The notes below the pieces were generated by a model, which was not told where the DNA came from, made no database searches, and saw only the letters and a program-made list of their open reading frames with translations. Source: JAGQTE01 sp964648005 (lineage in GTDB: Bacteria > Actinomycetota > Acidimicrobiia > Acidimicrobiales > Acidimicrobilacustridaceae). Taken from it: a stretch of 21,730 nt of DNA. The stretch is from assembly GCA_964648005.1 (NCBI GenBank), contig CAZYKR010000039.1:1-21730 (forward strand), in the 5' to 3' direction. The position numbers were made by a program, and so were the translations under genes. Positions 20,889 to 21,730 of the stretch are shown one piece after another; within the stretch, counting starts at the first letter, position 1; each line of letters begins with the position of its first letter.

Positions 20889-21730
20889 ATGGCTCGCAGG
20901 GGGATGTCCACATCGCGCGCACGCGCCCGTCGCCGGGTGGTGCTGATCGGCCTCGGTGCCGGACTGGGGGTCGGCGTCGCCGTCGCCGCCAGCCGAGGAC
21001 GCACCCGCGCGCCGATGCTGCCGCTGGAGGACGTCGATCGGGCGGCGCACAGCGCGGACCTCGACGGCACCGAGCACACGATCATGTCGATGGACGGCGG
21101 CGAGCTGGCGGTGACCGTCGCCGGGCCGGAGGACGGACCGGTCGTGGTGCTGGCCCACTGCTGGACCGGATCGCGCAACACCTGGGCACCGGTCGCCCGG
21201 CGGCTCATCGCCGCTGGCTGCCGCGTCGTGCGGTGGGACCAGCGAGGCCACGGGCTGTCCCGCTCGGGGCACAAGGGCCACACCGTCGACGCCCTCGGGG
21301 ACGACCTGGCGACGGTGCTGCTCGAGCTCGACCTGCACGACGTCGTGCTCGTCGGGCACTCGATGGGCGGCATGACCGTGCAGTCGCTGGCGACGCACCA
21401 CCCGGAGCTCTTCCACGAACGGGCCAGGGCGGCTGTCCTCGTCGCCACCGCCGGCTACACCCCCGGCCCGGCGGCGCGCGGCCCGATGGCCGACATCGTC
21501 GAGGCGGCGTGGGTGGAGCGGCTGTTCGAACGGCCGGGCATGGGGGCACGGCTGGTGCGCGCCACCTTCGGCAAGCAGGCGCACCCCGACCACCTCGAGG
21601 CCACTGCCGCCGACTTCAAGGCCACCACTCCCCGGATCCGCGCCGAGTTCGCCCGGTCGATGGCGGCGATGGACCTGCGCGCCGGCATCGCCGGGATTGA
21701 TCCAGTAAGTGTGCCAATTGGGCCGTATGA
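20889..21730 (+). CDS. Alpha/beta hydrolase, C-terminus cut by window end
   Basis: From the ATG at 20889 the frame stays open to the window end (280 codons seen). An N-terminal basic, then hydrophobic segment (RARRRVVLIGLGAGLGVGVAVAA) suggests a membrane anchor or uncleaved signal. The hydrolase core has VVVLAHCWTGS (oxyanion loop, 85-95), RWDQRGHGLSRSG, and the nucleophile elbow VGHSMGGM with Ser158. The catalytic Asp and His would lie beyond the window. From about 21693 the codons become A/T-ending and the expected strand leading to the catalytic Asp is not recognisable, so the last ~12 codons may not belong to the gene. The substrate is unknown. CAGAAT 6 bases before the ATG is a weak -10 candidate. 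Confidence 0.85.
   Translation, partial: MARRGMSTSRARARRRVVLIGLGAGLGVGVAVAASRGRTRAPMLPLEDVDRAAHSADLDGTEHTIMSMDGGELAVTVAGPEDGPVVVLAHCWTGSRNTWAPVARRLIAAGCRVVRWDQRGHGLSRSGHKGHTVDALGDDLATVLLELDLHDVVLVGHSMGGMTVQSLATHHPELFHERARAAVLVATAGYTPGPAARGPMADIVEAAWVERLFERPGMGARLVRATFGKQAHPDHLEATAADFKATTPRIRAEFARSMAAMDLRAGIAGIDPVSVPIGPY

Noticed and set aside
20805..21593. Upstream extension of RadA
   Set aside because: It would overlap the divergent hydrolase; the zinc-finger N-terminus fixes the start at 20804.

Overview
The window is about 70% G+C, densely packed and bacterial. The gene set points to Actinomycetota: mshA (mycothiol), carD, an RsiG-type protein, a YbjN protein beside mshA, an excisionase-like HTH gene directly after proC, and a radA-disA pair. 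The mix of actinobacterial marker genes with an unusual local order suggests an early-branching or uncultured lineage such as Acidimicrobiia. That placement is inference; no rRNA or tRNA gene is present. No stretch longer than about 110 bases lacks a gene, and I see no insertion sequence, CRISPR array, integrase or prophage.

Layout. 1-1021 (-): a truncated acyl-CoA/AMP ligase, divergent from an ABC exporter pair (+, 1043-2907). 2926-7594 (-): a pectinacetylesterase-like lipoprotein, a 32-residue membrane peptide, a SAM hydroxide adenosyltransferase homologue, a small HTH protein, proC and an MFS transporter. 7703-10270 (-): four start/stop-overlapping genes, rsiG > XRE regulator > mshA > ybjN. 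10367-11679 (-): a MoaD/ThiS-like protein coupled to a degenerate CdsA-like membrane protein. 11787-12356 (+): a histidine phosphatase, ending at a strong hairpin that faces an ABC1/UbiB-like kinase (-). 13974-15139 (-): carD-ispD. 15235-16118 (+): a Crp/Fnr regulator and a small lipoprotein. 16131-18283 (-): guaB and a dienelactone hydrolase. 18366-20804 (-): radA-disA. 20889-end (+): an alpha/beta hydrolase cut by the window end, where base composition changes abruptly.

Together the genes are mostly housekeeping: proline, mycothiol, isoprenoid and guanine nucleotide synthesis, plus recombination repair. They are interleaved with regulators tied to three nucleotide second messengers: an RsiG-like c-di-GMP receptor, the c-di-AMP synthase DisA, and a Crp-type regulator. 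The four-gene rsiG-mshA operon is the most interesting arrangement. Across the window, operon-leading genes repeatedly carry a TAnnnT hexamer 6-9 bases before the start codon and usually lack a Shine-Dalgarno sequence, which suggests widespread leaderless transcription. Genes inside operons instead overlap by NTGA or TGATG junctions.
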